A stretch of 33,071 bases of DNA from Polaromonas sp. (GCF_030689685.1 NZ_JAUYEY010000081.1:1-33071), one strand, 5' to 3'; positions 6,515-14,682 are shown, counted from the first letter of the stretch. Program-made: numbers and translations. Notes: generated by a model not told the origin, from the sequence alone.

Positions 6515-8596
6515 TTGTTTGTATTGTTTGAAGAAGCCGGCAAGTTTCTGGCCGGCCGTATTTTGTCCGAGACGGACAGTTCGCTGCAGGTGGAGCTGGA
6601 CTCGGGCAAACGGGTCAAGCTCAAGGCTGCCAATACGCTGCTAAAGTTTGAAAAACCCGCTCCCGCCGAGCTGATCGCCGCCGGGCAAAAAATCAGCGAA
6701 GAGATCGATCTGGACCTGGCCTGGGAGTTCGCCAGCGAGGAGGAGTTCAGCTTCGCCGAGCTGGCGCGCGACTACTTCAGCGCCGACCCATCCAAACCCG
6801 CGTCCACCGAGCAGCAGGCCGCCGCCCTGTTCCGGCTGTTCGAGGCGCCGCATTATTTCAGGCGTGCCGGCAAGGGACGTTTTCGCAAGGCGCCGGCCGA
6901 GATCCTGCAGCAGGCGCTGGTGGCCATCGAGAAGAAAAAGCAGGTGATTGCGCAGATCACTGCCTGGGCCGAAGAGCTCGCCCAAGGCAGTTGCCCGGCG
7001 CCGGTGCGCGAGCAGCTTTACAAAATCCTGTTCAAGCCCGACAAGAACAGCCCCGAATACAAGGCCGTGGTCGAGGCCTCGCGCGCCGCGCACAAGGCGC
7101 CGCTTGATCTGCTGCAGCAGGCCGGCGCGATCGCCTCGCCTTATCAGTTCCACTGGAAACGTTTCCTGTTCGAAAACTTCCCCAAGGGCACGGCCTTCCC
7201 TGCCGTGCAAGCGCCGCCCGTCAAGAACGCGCTGCCGCTGGCCGCAGTGCAGGCATTTTCCATCGACGACTCCAGCACCACCGAGATCGACGATGCGTTG
7301 TCGGTGCAGGGCCTGGTAAGCCAGGGAGGAAGTGGCACCGTCACGCTGGGCATCCACATCGCGGCGCCCGGCCTGGCCGTGTTGCCGGGCAGCCCCATCG
7401 ACCTGCTCGGCCGCGCCCGCCTGTCCACCGTCTACATGCCGGGCTACAAGCTGACCATGCTGCCCGACGCGGTGGTGCAAAGCTACACCCTGCAGGAAGG
7501 GCGCAACTGTCCGGCGCTGTCGCTGTATGTGACGCTGGACGAAGCCACGCTGGCCATCAGCGGCACGGCGACGCGGCTGGAACTGGTGCCGATTGCGGCC
7601 AACCTGCGCCACGACAAACTCGATGAGGTCTTCAACGAGGCATTTTTCGAAGCGGCGGCGCAACCCGGCGCGTCACCGGCCGACGTGCGCTGGGGCATCG
7701 AGCTGTCCTTTTTGCACCGCCTGGCGCGGCACCTGAAAGCCCAGCGTGAGATCGTTCGCGGCAAGCCGGAAAACTTCAACCGGCCCGACTACAACTTCAG
7801 CCTCGACAACTCGACCGGCCAGGAGCCCGAAGGCAACGAGGCGGTCAGCATCAGCATCCGCAAGCGCGGCGCGCCGCTGGACCTGATCGTCGCCGAAGCC
7901 ATGATTCTGGCCAACAGCACTTGGGGCGAGTGGCTGGCCGAACACGGCGTGCCCGGCATCTACCGCAGCCAGGCCAGCCTGGCGCCCGGCGTGAAGGTGC
8001 GCATGGGCACCAAGGCCTTGCCGCATGCCGGCATCGGTGTCAAGAGTTACGCCTGGGCGACCTCGCCGCTGCGCCGCTACACCGACCTGGTCAATCAGTG
8101 GCAGATCATCGCCTGCGTCAAACACGGCCGCACCGCTGCGCTGGCCGCACCGTTCAAGCCGAAAGACGCAGAATTGTTTTCCATCATCTCCGGCTTTGAC
8201 GGCGCGTACAGCGCCTACAACGGCTTTCAGGCCGGCATCGAGCGTTACTGGACCCTGAAGTACCTGCAGCAAAACGGCATCACCGAATTGACCGCCACCG
8301 CCTTCAAGGACAACCTGGTGCGCGCCGACGACCTGCCGCTGGTGCTGCCGGCCCTGGGCGCGCAGGGCCTGCCGCGCGGCGCGAAGCTGCGCATCCGCCT
8401 GGGCGAGATCGACGAGATCACGCTGGATGTCAGTGCCACGGTGGTCGAGCGCCTGGACGTGGTCGTCGATGAGCTTGCTGCCAGGCAGGTGGACGAGGAA
8501 GACAACGAATCGGAGATCGCCGCCGGACCGATCTCGATTGCCGTCGATCTGAACGAAGCGCCGGCTGATCAAAGCCCTGTTGCCGGCGCCGCTTAG
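6515..8596 (+). CDS. RNB-domain exoribonuclease (RNase II/R family)
   Basis: A 693-residue 3'-5' exoribonuclease-like protein. The RNB catalytic domain spans about 245-600. Its metal-binding signature reads SIDDSSTTEIDDAL (249-262), so D251, D259 and D260 match the family's aspartates while E257 replaces the usual second Asp. The N-terminal part (1-240) is specific to this beta-proteobacterial subfamily and has a small beta-rich start (FEEAGKFLAGRIL). The Arg-rich segment ATSPLRRYTDLVNQ near 510-525 is the conserved RNA-binding/catalytic region. The only in-frame start near the conserved N-terminus is TTG at 6515, with AAAGGA about 8 bases upstream; the ATG at 6507 is out of frame. It begins the + strand block that runs to ruvC. 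Specific substrate unknown. Confidence 0.9.
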   Translation: MFVLFEEAGKFLAGRILSETDSSLQVELDSGKRVKLKAANTLLKFEKPAPAELIAAGQKISEEIDLDLAWEFASEEEFSFAELARDYFSADPSKPASTEQQAAALFRLFEAPHYFRRAGKGRFRKAPAEILQQALVAIEKKKQVIAQITAWAEELAQGSCPAPVREQLYKILFKPDKNSPEYKAVVEASRAAHKAPLDLLQQAGAIASPYQFHWKRFLFENFPKGTAFPAVQAPPVKNALPLAAVQAFSIDDSSTTEIDDALSVQGLVSQGGSGTVTLGIHIAAPGLAVLPGSPIDLLGRARLSTVYMPGYKLTMLPDAVVQSYTLQEGRNCPALSLYVTLDEATLAISGTATRLELVPIAANLRHDKLDEVFNEAFFEAAAQPGASPADVRWGIELSFLHRLARHLKAQREIVRGKPENFNRPDYNFSLDNSTGQEPEGNEAVSISIRKRGAPLDLIVAEAMILANSTWGEWLAEHGVPGIYRSQASLAPGVKVRMGTKALPHAGIGVKSYAWATSPLRRYTDLVNQWQIIACVKHGRTAALAAPFKPKDAELFSIISGFDGAYSAYNGFQAGIERYWTLKYLQQNGITELTATAFKDNLVRADDLPLVLPALGAQGLPRGAKLRIRLGEIDEITLDVSATVVERLDVVVDELAARQVDEEDNESEIAAGPISIAVDLNEAPADQSPVAGAA

Positions 8597-8614
8597 CCGC
8601 GATAATCCTCTCCT

Positions 8615-9463
8615 GTGAAATCACCCAGCACCCTGCACATTGCCCTGGGCTTTTCAGTCGCCCTGCATGCAGTGCTGCTGACTGTGCGTTTTGTCGATCC
8701 GGAACGTTTCAACCGCGTGTTCCAGGACACGCCGCTGGAAGTGATCCTGGTCAACGCCAAATCGAAAGAACGGCCGGACGTGGCCAAGGCGATTGCCCAG
8801 GCCTCGCTGGCCGGCGGCGGCGACACCGACAGGGGCCGCGCCACCAGCCCGCTGCCGCCTTCGGCACTGACCACGCTAGGGGACGCCGCCGAGGACGCGC
8901 AGCACAAGGTCGAGGCCATGCAGGAGCAGCAGACCATGCTGCTGGCGCAGATCAAAAAACAACTGGCATTGATGCCTCCGCCTGATCCCAAGCTGCCTTC
9001 CAGGGACGCTGCCAGGGCCGACCAGGAAGAAAAACGCAAGCAACTGATCAATATCCTGGCCGAGATCGAGCGGCGCATCAACGAAGAAAACGCGCGGCCA
9101 AAAAAGCGCTACATCAGCCCAGCCACGCGCGAAGAGGTGTATGCGGTCTACTACGACACGTTGCGCCGCAAGATCGAGGAAAAAGGCACGGTTAACTTTC
9201 CGGAAGCGGCCGGCAAGAAACTGTACGGCGAGCTGACCATGGTGCTGACCATCAATTTTGATGGCCGTGTCTTGTCCACCGAGGTGGCCGAAACCTCCGG
9301 CAGCCTGACGCTGGACCGGCGTGCCCAGAGCATCGCGCGCAGCACCGGGCCTTTCGGCGCTTTTAACGAAGCCATGCGCCGCAAGGCCGACCAGATTGTG
9401 GTGGTCTCGCGCTTCAAGTTCACGCGCGACGAAACGCTTGAAACCAAATTGACCGAACGCTGA
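8615..9463 (+). CDS. TonB-like energy-transducer protein
   Basis: A 282-residue protein with one N-terminal membrane anchor (about 8-25, SVALHAVLLTV), a Pro/Ala-containing periplasmic spacer, a charged coiled-coil-like stretch (about 95-165, QEEKRKQLINILAEIERRI) and a C-terminal TonB-type domain (about 180-270, GELTMVLTINFDGRVLSTEV). TonB proteins transmit inner-membrane proton-motive energy to outer-membrane transporters. No exbB or exbD is nearby, so it may instead be a TonB-domain protein with another envelope role. The start is GTG at 8615, 18 bases after the ribonuclease stop, with no clear Shine-Dalgarno. aroE starts 9 bases after its stop, so the genes look co-transcribed. Confidence 0.85.
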   Translation: MKSPSTLHIALGFSVALHAVLLTVRFVDPERFNRVFQDTPLEVILVNAKSKERPDVAKAIAQASLAGGGDTDRGRATSPLPPSALTTLGDAAEDAQHKVEAMQEQQTMLLAQIKKQLALMPPPDPKLPSRDAARADQEEKRKQLINILAEIERRINEENARPKKRYISPATREEVYAVYYDTLRRKIEEKGTVNFPEAAGKKLYGELTMVLTINFDGRVLSTEVAETSGSLTLDRRAQSIARSTGPFGAFNEAMRRKADQIVVVSRFKFTRDETLETKLTER

Positions 9464-9472
9464 ACCGGCACC

Positions 9473-10315
9473 ATGGATCACTACTGCGTCCTCGGCAACC
9501 CGGTTGCACACAGCAAGTCGCCGGCCATCCACGCGCGTTTTGCCGAACTCACTGGCCAGGCCATGGACTACAGCAAACAGCTCGCACCACTCGACGGTTT
9601 CACCGCGACGCTGCAGCAGTGGATTGCCAACGGCGGCCGCGGCTGCAATGTCACCGTGCCTTTCAAGTTCGAGGCTTTCCGCCTGGCTGGCACCGCCAGC
9701 GAACGCGCGACGCTGGCGCAGGCCGCCAACACGCTGAAGTTCGGGGACGGCGGGCAGATCGAAGCCGACAACACCGACGGCATCGGCCTGGTCAACGACA
9801 TCCAGCGCAACGCAGGTGTGAGCCTGGCCGGACGCGACATCCTCTTGCTGGGCGCGGGGGGCGCAGCGGCCGGTGTGTTGGGGCCGCTGCTGGCGGTCGG
9901 ACCGCGCCGGCTGGTGGTCACCAACCGCACCCCTGCCAAAGCGCTGGAGCTGGTGGCGCGCCATGCAGGGCATCCGTCGCTGCGTACCTTGCTACAAAAA
10001 ACAGAGCTGCTCGCGCAGGAACAGCAAGGGCTGGAAGCCAATTTCGATGTGATTGTGAACGCCACCGCCAGCAGCCTGGGCGGCGGCACGGTGCCGGTCC
10101 ATGCCAGCGTGCTCAAACCCGGCGCGCTGGCCTACGACATGATGTACGGCGAGGCCGCGAAAGGTTTTGCCGACTGGGCGCGGGCCCATGGCGCGGCACC
10201 GCGCGACGGTCTGGGCATGCTGGTCGAGCAGGCCGCCGAGTCCTTCGCCTTCTGGCGCGGCGTGCGGCCGCCGTCGGCCCAGGTGCTGCAGGAAATGCGC
10301 AAGGCGCTGGTATGA
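9473..10315 (+). CDS. aroE: Shikimate dehydrogenase (NADP+), with repeat-derived loop
   Basis: A 280-residue enzyme that reduces 3-dehydroshikimate to shikimate with NADPH in aromatic amino-acid and folate precursor synthesis. Visible motifs are NPVAHSKSP near the N-terminus, NVTVPFK (catalytic Lys), DNTDGIGL, the dinucleotide-binding GAGGAAAGV and NRTPAK for the NADP phosphate. Residues 173-191 (starting LLQKTELLAQ) sit in the loop before the conserved FDVIVNAT strand. They coincide with a dispersed DNA repeat also found in murC and murG, and make this loop roughly eight residues longer than in the E. coli enzyme. The stop overlaps the mtgA start (ATGA). Confidence 0.95.
   Translation: MDHYCVLGNPVAHSKSPAIHARFAELTGQAMDYSKQLAPLDGFTATLQQWIANGGRGCNVTVPFKFEAFRLAGTASERATLAQAANTLKFGDGGQIEADNTDGIGLVNDIQRNAGVSLAGRDILLLGAGGAAAGVLGPLLAVGPRRLVVTNRTPAKALELVARHAGHPSLRTLLQKTELLAQEQQGLEANFDVIVNATASSLGGGTVPVHASVLKPGALAYDMMYGEAAKGFADWARAHGAAPRDGLGMLVEQAAESFAFWRGVRPPSAQVLQEMRKALV
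9989..10044 (+). repeat. LQKTE-type dispersed repeat inside aroE
   Basis: Starts TTGCTACAAAAAACAGAGC and runs through CAAGGGCTGGAAGCC. It aligns with 19045-19100 (murC end) and 20530-20599 (murG end) on the opposite strand. It is read in frame as LLQKTE followed by variable residues. The family resembles short palindromic repeats I know from Comamonadaceae genomes (GCTATCAAAA...AGCTGCT type). Confidence 0.75.
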
Positions 10316-11073
10316 AAGCGCTGCTGCGCTGGGTCCTGCTGGTGCTGATCGCCGGTCTGGCCGTGCAGCTCTATTTTGTTGGCCGCATCGCACTGATGGC
10401 GCTGCTGGACCCGCAGTCCACCGCCTTCCAGCGCTCGGAGATTTACCGGCTGGCGACCGAACACGGCAGTCTGAAATGGCGTCAGCAGTGGGTGCCCTAC
10501 TCAGAGCTGTCCGACAACCTCAAACGCGCAGTCATCGTTTCCGAGGACGCCACTTTTATTGAACACGAGGGCGTGGACCTGGAAGCGCTGGAAAAAGCCT
10601 GGGGAAAAAACACTCAGGCCGAGCAGCGCGCCGAAAAAGCCGCCAGTCGGCTCGGCAGCAAGGCCGCGCCGGCCGGCAGCGGCAAGGCGGCGGCCCAGCC
10701 ACCGAAAATTGTCGGTGGCTCCACCATCACGCAGCAACTCGCCAAAAACCTGTTTTTGTCGGGCGAGCGCACGCTGATGCGCAAGGGGCAGGAACTGGTG
10801 CTCACCTTGATGCTCGAAGCCCTGCTCAACAAGCAGCGCATCCTGGAGATCTACCTCAACAATGTCGAATGGGGCGAAGGTGTGTTCGGCGCCGAAGCTG
10901 CGGCGCAACATTATTTCCGCAAGTCGGCCTCCAAACTCAGCGCCTACGAAGCAGCGCGGCTGGCGGTGATGCTGCCGCGCCCCAAGTACTTCGAGACCCG
11001 GCCCGGCTCCAGCTACCTGGCTTCGCGCGCCTCCACCATTGCGGCACGCATGGGCGGGGTGGAGGTGCCATGA
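10312..11073 (+). CDS. mtgA: Monofunctional biosynthetic peptidoglycan transglycosylase
   Basis: A 253-residue GT51 enzyme that polymerises lipid II into glycan strands without a transpeptidase domain. It has an N-terminal membrane anchor (about 7-28), the catalytic motif SEDATFIEHEGVD with E78 as the likely catalytic Glu, GGSTITQQLAKN (135-146), and later motifs for the second conserved region (KGQELVLTLMLE, LEIYLNNVEWG). An Ala/Lys/Gln-rich insert (about 98-132) separates the first two motifs, which lie closer together in E. coli MtgA; it is basic and low-complexity. The ATG at 10312 overlaps the aroE stop and the gene's own stop overlaps plsC (both ATGA), so translation is coupled. Its role complements the septal machinery encoded by the dcw cluster. 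Confidence 0.95.
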   Translation: MKALLRWVLLVLIAGLAVQLYFVGRIALMALLDPQSTAFQRSEIYRLATEHGSLKWRQQWVPYSELSDNLKRAVIVSEDATFIEHEGVDLEALEKAWGKNTQAEQRAEKAASRLGSKAAPAGSGKAAAQPPKIVGGSTITQQLAKNLFLSGERTLMRKGQELVLTLMLEALLNKQRILEIYLNNVEWGEGVFGAEAAAQHYFRKSASKLSAYEAARLAVMLPRPKYFETRPGSSYLASRASTIAARMGGVEVP

Positions 11074-11687
11074 CCATACCCGCAAAACTCATGAGCCTGT
11101 TTTTGCTCGGCCTGATCCGCGCGCTGACCGGCGCGCAGGCGCGCTGGCAGGGCTGTCCGCCCAAGGCCGAACAGCGCATTTATTTCGCCAACCACCAGAG
11201 CCATGCCGACCTGGTGCTGATGTGGGCCGCCCTGCCGAGCGAGCTGCGCAGCATCACGCGGCCGATCGCGGCCAAGGACTACTGGACCCAAACACCGTTC
11301 AAGCAGTGGATCACCACAGCGGTGTTCAACGCCATCTATGTGGACCGCACCAAAACCACCGACCAGGACCCGCTGGAGCCGTTGATCGATGCGCTCGAAA
11401 GCGGCGACTCCATCATCCTGTTTCCGGAAGGCACACGCGGCAACCAGGAAGAGCCGCAGGCCTTCAAGTCCGGTCTGTACAACCTCGCGCAGAAGTTTCC
11501 GCAGGTGGTGCTGGTACCGGCCTGGATCAACAACGTGCAACGGGTGATGCCCAAGGGTGAAGTGGTGCCCGTGCCCATCCTGTGCTCGGTGACCTTTGGC
11601 GCGCCGCTGGTGCTGGAGCCCGGCGAAGAACGTGGCAGTTTCCTGACGCGTGCGCGGCAGGCCGTCATTGCGCTGAGGGATTCCTGA
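11070..11687 (+). CDS. 1-acyl-glycerol-3-phosphate acyltransferase family protein (PlsC-like)
   Basis: A 205-residue acyltransferase of the PlsC/LPLAT family, which converts lysophosphatidate to phosphatidate. The catalytic NHQSHAD (41-47, HX4D motif) and the glycerol-phosphate-binding FPEGTR (118-123) are plain, along with an N-terminal hydrophobic segment. It starts with ATGA overlapping mtgA, and its stop shares one base (TGATG) with the downstream CdsA-like gene. A phosphatidate producer followed by a phosphatidate cytidylyltransferase suggests a dedicated route to CDP-diacylglycerol or a related lipid. It is shorter than E. coli PlsC (about 245 residues), so it may be a paralogue rather than the housekeeping enzyme. 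Confidence 0.88.
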   Translation: MTIPAKLMSLFLLGLIRALTGAQARWQGCPPKAEQRIYFANHQSHADLVLMWAALPSELRSITRPIAAKDYWTQTPFKQWITTAVFNAIYVDRTKTTDQDPLEPLIDALESGDSIILFPEGTRGNQEEPQAFKSGLYNLAQKFPQVVLVPAWINNVQRVMPKGEVVPVPILCSVTFGAPLVLEPGEERGSFLTRARQAVIALRDS

Positions 11688-12667
11688 TGAGCAGCTTTCT
11701 GCGCAACCTCACGCCCTCGCAGCAGGTCGGCCTGCTGTTCGTGATTGTGTTCGGCCTGCTGATCGCTGCCAGCATCGCGGCGCTGGTGATCTCGCTGCGC
11801 GACGACGGCGACAACGAGATACGCACCCAGGACATCAAGGAACTGACCAGCCTGCTGAACACCTCCTGGATGATGTGCACGGTGTTCTGGCTGGCCTGGG
11901 CCTCGGGCGAGACGGTGGCGACCCTGCTGTTCGCCATCGTGGCCTTTTTTGCGCTGCGCGAATTCATCACGCTCTCGCCAACCCGCCACGGCGACCACCG
12001 CAGCCTGGTGCTGGCGTTTTTTGTGGTGTTGCCGGTGCAGTTCTGGCTGGTGATCACCAAACGCTTCGACCTGGTGACCGTTTTCATCCCGGTCTATGTG
12101 TTCCTGGCGATTCCGGTGGTCAGCGCGCTGGCCAACGACCCGCAGCGTTTCCTGGAGCGCAATGCCAAATTGCAGTGGGGCATCATGGTCTGCGTTTATG
12201 GCATGAGCCATGTGCCGGCCCTGCTGCTGCTGGACTTTCCCGGCTACAGCGGAAAAAACGCTTTTCTGGTCTTCTTCCTGGTGTTTGTGGTGCAAACCGG
12301 CATGCTGGTGCAGCACCTGGCCAACCGCAAATGGCCGCGCAAGCCGACCGCGCCCCAGGTCAGCCAGAGCTTCAACTGGGCCAGCTGGCTGATCGGGCTG
12401 GCGGTCGGCGGTTTTGTCGGCGGCCTGATGTCGGGCCTGACACCCTTCAAGCCGGCGCAGGCTGTGGCCATGGCGCTGATCGCCTGCGTCGCCGGCTCGC
12501 TCGGCCATTTGGTGATGAAAGCACTCAAGCGCGACCGCGGCATCACCAACTGGGGCAGCGAAGGCAAGTCGGTCACCGGCGCCAGCGGCCTGCTGGACCG
12601 CGTTGATGCCCTGTGTTTTGCTGCGCCCGTGTTTTTCCACTCGGTTCGGTGGTATTTTGGCCTCTAG
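11687..12667 (+). CDS. CdsA-like phosphatidate cytidylyltransferase (YnbB-type)
   Basis: A 326-residue polytopic membrane protein with about eight hydrophobic segments. The C-terminus carries a CDP-diglyceride synthase-type signature: S271 and K278, then KRDRGI (281-286) and GLLDRVDAL (301-309), matching the S-x-x-K-R...D-R-x-D pattern. The usual central PGHGG appears as a divergent GSEGKSVTGAS. The reaction expected from the family is CTP plus phosphatidate to CDP-diacylglycerol. A PlsC-like gene immediately upstream supplies the presumed substrate, as in the E. coli ynb-type arrangement. The last codons (YFGL and the TAG stop) fall in a dispersed repeat that fills the space to ruvC. Whether this is the main CdsA or an accessory one cannot be told here. 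Confidence 0.82.
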   Translation: MSSFLRNLTPSQQVGLLFVIVFGLLIAASIAALVISLRDDGDNEIRTQDIKELTSLLNTSWMMCTVFWLAWASGETVATLLFAIVAFFALREFITLSPTRHGDHRSLVLAFFVVLPVQFWLVITKRFDLVTVFIPVYVFLAIPVVSALANDPQRFLERNAKLQWGIMVCVYGMSHVPALLLLDFPGYSGKNAFLVFFLVFVVQTGMLVQHLANRKWPRKPTAPQVSQSFNWASWLIGLAVGGFVGGLMSGLTPFKPAQAVAMALIACVAGSLGHLVMKALKRDRGITNWGSEGKSVTGASGLLDRVDALCFAAPVFFHSVRWYFGL

Positions 12668-12709
12668 CCCATATCCTGTGGACCTGAGCAGCTATCAAAA
12701 GCAGAGCAG
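12650..12709. repeat. Dispersed palindromic repeat between the cdsA-like gene and ruvC
   Basis: Contains ATTTTGGCCTCTAGCCCATA on the left and GCAGCTATCAAAAGCAGAGC on the right. Its reverse complement shares ATGGGCTA(C/G)AGGC..AAAA with the repeat in murG. It supplies the last codons and stop of the CdsA-like gene and the bases directly before the ruvC ATG. Confidence 0.6.
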
Positions 12710-13258
12710 ATGAGAATTCTTGGCATCGACCCCGGCCTGCAGATCACCGGCTTCGGCGTGATCGATGTGAATGGCCACGCGCTGACGTATGTCGCCAGCG
12801 GCACCATCAAGACCACCCACCTGGACCGCGGCAACCTGCCGGCGCGGCTCAAGGTGCTGTTCGACGGCATCTGTGAAATCACGGCACGCTACAGCCCCGA
12901 CAGCTCGGCCTGCGAGATCGTGTTTGTCAATGTCAACCCGCAGGCCACGCTGATGCTGGGCCAGGCCCGCGGCGCCTGTGTGACCGCGCTGGTCAGCTGC
13001 AACATCGAGGTGGCTGAATACACGCCGCTGCAGATGAAAAAGGCGGTGGCCGGTTACGGCAAGGCCGGCAAGCCGGAGGTGCAGGAGATGGTCAAGCGCC
13101 TGCTCAAACTCCCTGGCCTGCCCGGCAAGGATGCCGCCGATGCGCTGGCCCTGGCGATCACCCATGCGCATGTGGGCGGCTCAGCAGCCATTCTAGCGCG
13201 TGCTGCGACGCTGGGCCGCACCTCCACAGCCTCGTTCAAGGACGGCCGGCACCACTGA
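12710..13258 (+). CDS. ruvC: Crossover junction endodeoxyribonuclease RuvC
   Basis: A 182-residue Holliday-junction resolvase that cuts four-way junctions as a dimer with RuvAB. The four acidic active-site residues are visible: D7 in GIDPGL, E69 in ACEIVFVN, and D141 and D144 in [11 protein letters not shown]. The LGQARG segment and the Lys-rich [21 protein letters not shown] are also typical. ruvA and ruvB are not in the window. The ATG at 12710 has only a poor Shine-Dalgarno (GAGCAG), which lies within a dispersed repeat. The C-terminal tail after residue 155 is variable. It is the last gene of the + strand block and converges on the lpxC side of the dcw cluster. Confidence 0.96.
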   Translation: MRILGIDPGLQITGFGVIDVNGHALTYVASGTIKTTHLDRGNLPARLKVLFDGICEITARYSPDSSACEIVFVNVNPQATLMLGQARGACVTALVSCNIEVAEYTPLQMKKAVAGYGKAGKPEVQEMVKRLLKLPGLPGKDAADALALAITHAHVGGSAAILARAATLGRTSTASFKDGRHH

Positions 13259-13272
13259 GAAAACGGTTTTCT
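13258..13272. terminator. Short perfect palindrome at a convergent gene junction
   Basis: AGAAAAC-G-GTTTTCT lies between ruvC and the converging small membrane-protein gene. It is 15 bp, symmetrical and A/T-rich at its ends, so it could serve as a weak bidirectional terminator. The stem is short, and this is tentative. Confidence 0.3.
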
Positions 13273-13278
13273 GGACGC

Positions 13279-13461
13279 CTAACCCCAGAGCAGTTCGTCG
13301 GCGATCAGGATGGCGAAAAAAACAAAGGCTGCGATCAGGGTGCCACCAAGCAGCCTGAGGCCCGTTCGTTTGTAGCGGGTGTTGGAGGTGATTGCGAACA
13401 GTGCAAAGGATATGCCGGCAGCCACCAGCAGCAACACAATGAGGATGCGGAAAAAAGCCAT
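13279..13461 (-). CDS. Small two-helix membrane protein downstream of lpxC
   Basis: A 60-residue hydrophobic protein of unknown function. Two membrane segments are visible (about 4-25 and 37-57), joined by a short basic loop (SNTRYKRTGLR) that probably faces the cytoplasm. The ATG at 13461 is 12 bases after the lpxC stop, so it is likely the last gene of that transcript. I do not recognise a named family. The clean two-helix pattern and tight spacing favour a real gene. Confidence 0.65.
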   Translation of the reverse strand: MAFFRILIVLLLVAAGISFALFAITSNTRYKRTGLRLLGGTLIAAFVFFAILIADELLWG

Positions 13462-13473
13462 GCAGCTACCGGC

Positions 13474-14397
13474 TTACCAAGCCCGCGCCAGTTGCGCAAA
13501 CCCCTGGGGTGCCTTTTTCTCGTCTTCAAAGGTCACCACTTCATAAGCGTCAGCATGTGACAGCAACTCGCGCAACAGCTTGTTGTTGAGCGCGTGGCCG
13601 GAGCGGAAAGCGCTGTAGGCGGCCAGCAGCGGCTTGCCGAGCAAATACAGGTCGCCCATGGCGTCGAGGATCTTGTGTTTGACAAACTCGTCGTTGTAGC
13701 GCAGGCCATCGGTGTTTAGCACGCGGTAGTCGTCCATCACGATGGCGTTATCGAGGCCGCCGCCGAGCGCCAGCCCATTGGCGCGCATCATCTCGACGTC
13801 CTTGGTGAAACCGAAGGTGCGCGCGCGCGCGATGTCGCGGGTGTAGGAGCCGGTGCCCAGGTCGAACTCGACGCGCTGGCCGGTGGAGTCCACCGCCGGG
13901 TGGTCGAAGTCGATCTCGAAGCCCAGCTTGTAGCCGTTGTAGGGCGACAGGCGCGCCCATTTTTCGGTCGCGCCCCGCCCTTCGCGCACCTCCACCGGCT
14001 TGAGCACGCGGATGAATCGCTTCGGGGCCGACTGCAGCTCAATGCCGGCCGATTGCAGCAGGAACACAAATGAAGAGGCTGAGCCGTCGAGGATGGGCAC
14101 TTCCTCGGCCGTGATGTCGATGTAAAGGTTGTCGATGCCCAGGCCGGCACAGGCCGACATCAGGTGCTCGACCGTGTGCACCTTGGCGCTGCCGCTGGAG
14201 ATGGTGGAGGCCAGGCGCGTGTCGGTCACCGCCTGCGCAGAAATGGGGATATCCACCGGCTGCGGCAAATCAACCCGCCGAAACACAATGCCGGTGTCAG
14301 GCGCCGCAGGCCGCAAGGTCAACTCGACCCGCTGGCCGCTGTGCATGCCCACACCCACCGCTTTGGTCAGGGATTTGAGGGTTCTTTGGGCGAGCAT
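13474..14397 (-). CDS. lpxC: UDP-3-O-acyl-N-acetylglucosamine deacetylase
   Basis: A 307-residue zinc enzyme catalysing the committed step of lipid A synthesis, cytosolic deacetylation of UDP-3-O-acyl-GlcNAc. The zinc ligands are visible as H78 (VEHLMSA), H241 and D245 (HKILDAMGD), with H268 (SGHAL) as catalytic histidine. Length and the N-terminal [17 protein letters not shown] match the family, fixing the ATG at 14397. It sits at the classic end-of-dcw position after ftsZ, but a 285-bp repeat-containing gap separates them, so it may have its own promoter. No insertion is apparent in the protein. Confidence 0.97.
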   Translation of the reverse strand: MLAQRTLKSLTKAVGVGMHSGQRVELTLRPAAPDTGIVFRRVDLPQPVDIPISAQAVTDTRLASTISSGSAKVHTVEHLMSACAGLGIDNLYIDITAEEVPILDGSASSFVFLLQSAGIELQSAPKRFIRVLKPVEVREGRGATEKWARLSPYNGYKLGFEIDFDHPAVDSTGQRVEFDLGTGSYTRDIARARTFGFTKDVEMMRANGLALGGGLDNAIVMDDYRVLNTDGLRYNDEFVKHKILDAMGDLYLLGKPLLAAYSAFRSGHALNNKLLRELLSHADAYEVVTFEDEKKAPQGFAQLARAW

Positions 14398-14682
14398 GGC
14401 GTTATTTTAGTTTGAGGCCGGACCAGACGCACCTGGTCATGCGCAATGACGCACATAGCCTGTGTGATTACGGTTCAGCTATCGAATCACTGATTGATCG
14501 AATGGAAAGTGTAGCGAGCAGCCCGAGCTTGCGTTGAGGAGCGGAGCCGTACCCAGGTACGGTGAGCACCGCGATCGGGTTGCGCAGTAGCTTTGCATCC
14601 GCCCCGCCGCCGGGCCGCCCCAAGGCGAGGCTGCCCCCTCGGGGGCAGCGTCGCACGCGCAGCGGCAAGCGTGGGGACAATA
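14398..14682. other. ftsZ-lpxC intergenic region
   Basis: A 285-bp gap with no convincing gene. It holds a 16-bp near-perfect palindrome (CCGTACC-CA-GGTACGG, 14547-14562) and a REP-like element (14602-14678) directly after the ftsZ stop. Sequence between them resembles another dispersed motif (GAGGAGCGGAG...). A separate lpxC promoter may lie here, but I cannot point to clear -35/-10 boxes. Confidence 0.6.
14602..14678. repeat. REP-like element copy A (ftsZ 3' flank)
   Basis: The pattern is GCCGCCGGGCCGCCCCAAGG, then the palindromic core GCCCCCTCGGGGGC, then GCAAGCGTGGGG. It is shared with copies at 23599-23658, 23827-23904 and 26174-26240. It begins four bases after the ftsZ stop codon, and its G/C-rich core could form a stable hairpin in the mRNA. 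Confidence 0.85.

Noticed and set aside
9619..10311. Upstream extension of the mtgA frame through aroE (231 extra codons)
   Set aside because: The extension is Arg/Gly/Ala-rich out-of-frame reading of aroE. The mtgA ATG at 10312 overlaps the aroE stop and precedes a proper membrane anchor.
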